From Epulopiscium sp. Nele67-Bin004 (GTDB taxonomy: Bacteria > Bacillota_A > Clostridia > Lachnospirales > Cellulosilyticaceae), in NCBI GenBank assembly GCA_002007315.1, contig LNZQ01000041.1:1-8750 (forward strand): a stretch of 8,750 nucleotides of DNA, in the 5' to 3' direction. Below are positions 8,201-8,750 of the stretch, in pieces. A program made the translations under genes and the position numbers. Positions within the stretch are counted from its first letter, which is position 1, and every line of letters starts with the position of its first letter. The notes beneath the pieces were generated by a model. The model had not been told where the DNA came from and ran no database searches. It saw nothing but the letters and a program-made list of their open reading frames with translations.

Positions 8201-8406
8201 TTCTAGCTAAAAAAATCAAAGATTTGATAGATGATAAATCAAAGTTTGCAGATTGGAACATTCGAGAAGATATCAAAAATAGTTTAAATATGGAATTGAC
8301 CATCTTACTATATCAAAATGGCTATCCTCCAGAATGGAATGAGGAAATATTTGATAAGATTATGAAACAAACTGAAAACATGAAAAAAAATACTACCAAC
8401 TTGTAA
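5260..8406 (+). CDS. hsdR: Type I restriction enzyme R subunit (translocase and endonuclease)
   Basis: HsdR joins the HsdM-HsdS methylase, pumps DNA using ATP and cuts it when the target is unmethylated. The 1048-aa frame is intact and close to EcoR124I HsdR in length. N-terminal PD-(D/E)xK nuclease: PD at 131-132 and EFK at 146-148, i.e. D132, E146, K148, with the same spacing as the known EcoR124I D-E-K triad; QVHNRY at 163-168 resembles the QxxxY motif with one extra residue. Helicase superfamily 2 motor: Walker A GATGCGKT at 288-295 (K294), DEAH at 394-397, TGTP at 438-441, WITGFDVP at 648-655 and motif VI QTISRVNR at 673-680 (R677, R680). From about 700 to the end is the helical C-terminal domain that in the family contacts the methylase core. 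All key residues are present, so the protein should be active if it can bind a working HsdM-HsdS core. It ends in TAA. Confidence 0.95.
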   Translation: MNFAEQDLEQAIIQLFEQQGYTHTNGTDISRKTEDILIIDDLKQYLNKRYPTLSEVETQKVINTLEFISPSPLYEGNRETFSLINKGFSLIPDNTQDLAIHIDYIDYDQPDNNIFKVVNQYSVQGDSLRRPDLLVFINGIPIAICEFKSAVSEQVTIYDAWEQVHNRYNRDIKSLMKYCFISVISEGANTKMGTIFTPYAYYYAWNKANEDEKVSNGISSLITMIKGAFAKDRILPLLQDFIFYPDDSKKNETIICRYPQFFGALKMFENIKSHLQPFGDGKGGTYFGATGCGKTYTMLYLTRLLVQRDREILNNPTIIIILYREDLDTQTSKIFVTATDFLQEQNIRSINSREDLRLTLKNKPSGGVYITTIQKFAETTGLLSERTNIICISDEAHRTQTGVGSKLVENKNNGLDKKYGFAKYLRDSFPNATYCGFTGTPIDDTLAVFGDAVDSYTMKEASDDGITVRIAYEPRLARVILSDKQTEEIEKYYNSCASLGTTEEQIHASKRAMSKMTAILGNKDRINMLALDIIIHYEKLCEEKPEVLQKAMIVCSDRKIALNILKAIYSIRPEWEIPKKSDDESLLSKEQLDKLVALPKVNLVATKDKNDPTELAQKCGTKEHRKMLDTQFKNQSSNFKIAIVVDMWITGFDVPSLSVMYIDKPLKKHTLIQTISRVNRVFDGKDKGLVVDYIGIKDDMLEAIKQYGNVQESPVDNIKSSVEIFRNHLSLIEDLFNNFDKALFYTQDALQRLLCINQAVEYIQQSKDNQDRFMGLCLRLKKAYTICSPSGELLEDEISKAQLYFVVRSIIYKQTKNNAPDIEKMNSIVENMVQDAITCTGIENIVDTNKSIDLFSDNFLMELNKIDLPITKFNALLKLLKQTIKGYGKINQVKALDFEKRLQKIIDEYNNRDSLVFTSKVVSNFVDDLSDQIVEILRDLQKDEGSFKDLGITIEEKAFYDILVKVRDEHNFPYEDNKCLVLAKKIKDLIDDKSKFADWNIREDIKNSLNMELTILLYQNGYPPEWNEEIFDKIMKQTENMKKNTTNL

Positions 8407-8750
8407 TCTACTATTAAATAGGATAAAATGTACTTATGGAGGTATACTTTATGAATACAACCCAATTTCTAATGCTTGTAGTTTAGCAAATGTGATATTT
8501 AGGGCGTTAAACATCAACACTGAATTAAACCCGATGTAATAGATATAGACCCCCTACCTAAATATAGTACAATCGAAAATTATATCAAAGAAGAACCAGA
8601 TTTAATAACCGATGATTACTCTACAACCCAAAAATTAATATTAAATAAAACTACGACTGCTGATGTGTTATTATCTAGCAAAGATGTTATTGTGGGCAAA
8701 GAAATGCAAACTACCATCAATGTTGCAACTTGGGATAGAATTTTAACTAA
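8407..8750 (+). pseudogene. Unrecognised gene relic with good ribosome site, two frame breaks, cut by window edge
   Basis: GGAGG at 8438-8442 lies eight bases before ATG 8451, but that frame ends after 11 codons (MNTTQFLMLVV, TAG at 8484-8486). A second frame reads NPISNACSLANVIFRALNIN through to TAA at 8537. A third is open from 8524 to the right edge (KPDVIDIDPLPKYSTIENY and then ADVLLSSKDVIVGKEMQTT). Each step is a -1 shift, so one gene starting at 8451 with two lost bases, near 8465-8475 and 8515-8535, would join them into one protein of at least about 95 residues. I cannot identify the family. It may be a decayed gene, a sequence with homopolymer errors, or unrelated short frames. No terminator is evident after hsdR. 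Confidence 0.4.

Overview
The window is A+T-rich, single-circuit bacterial DNA. The codon choice, the strong AGGAGG-type ribosome binding sites and the protein types (clostridial-style large serine recombinase and MobA/MobL-like relaxase) suggest a low-GC Firmicute, most likely of the Clostridia. The species cannot be read from the sequence. No rRNA, tRNA or CRISPR array is visible.

Left third (1-1538): a scar of mobile DNA. On the minus strand, bases 1 to about 125 encode a piece of a type I DNA methyltransferase (HsdM) that runs off the left edge. It is abruptly joined to a large serine recombinase remnant (about 122-795, minus strand) that lacks both its catalytic N-terminus and its C-terminal tail. 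At about 795 this remnant is fused, head to head, to the C-terminal part of a relaxase gene on the plus strand (about 792-1538), which carries an in-frame stop. An AT-only intergenic stretch (1539-1715) with a long inverted repeat follows.

Right two-thirds (1716-8406): a complete type I restriction-modification locus in the order hsdM - hsdS - unknown gene - hsdR, all on the plus strand and tightly packed. The subunit sizes (about 529, 373 and 1048 aa) resemble the EcoR124I (type IC) group. The locus looks damaged. hsdM has a one-base shift at an A6 run near codon 353, and hsdS has a TAA at codon 237 exactly where its own first half has tyrosine. The 260-aa gene between hsdS and hsdR and the hsdR gene itself are intact and have good ribosome binding sites. 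In a working system HsdS picks the bipartite DNA target, HsdM methylates adenine in it, and HsdR translocates and cuts unmethylated DNA. Here the motor/nuclease is whole while the modification half needs recoding, reversion or sequence correction to be full-length.

The last 344 bases hold a good ribosome binding site and the start of an unrecognised gene that is readable only with two frame changes and runs off the right edge.

The most interesting points are the recodable A AAA AAT site in hsdM, the half-length HsdS with two closely similar recognition domains, the unrecognised intact gene inside the operon, and the fact that one type I methylase gene has been interrupted by mobile DNA lying next to a second, different type I system.
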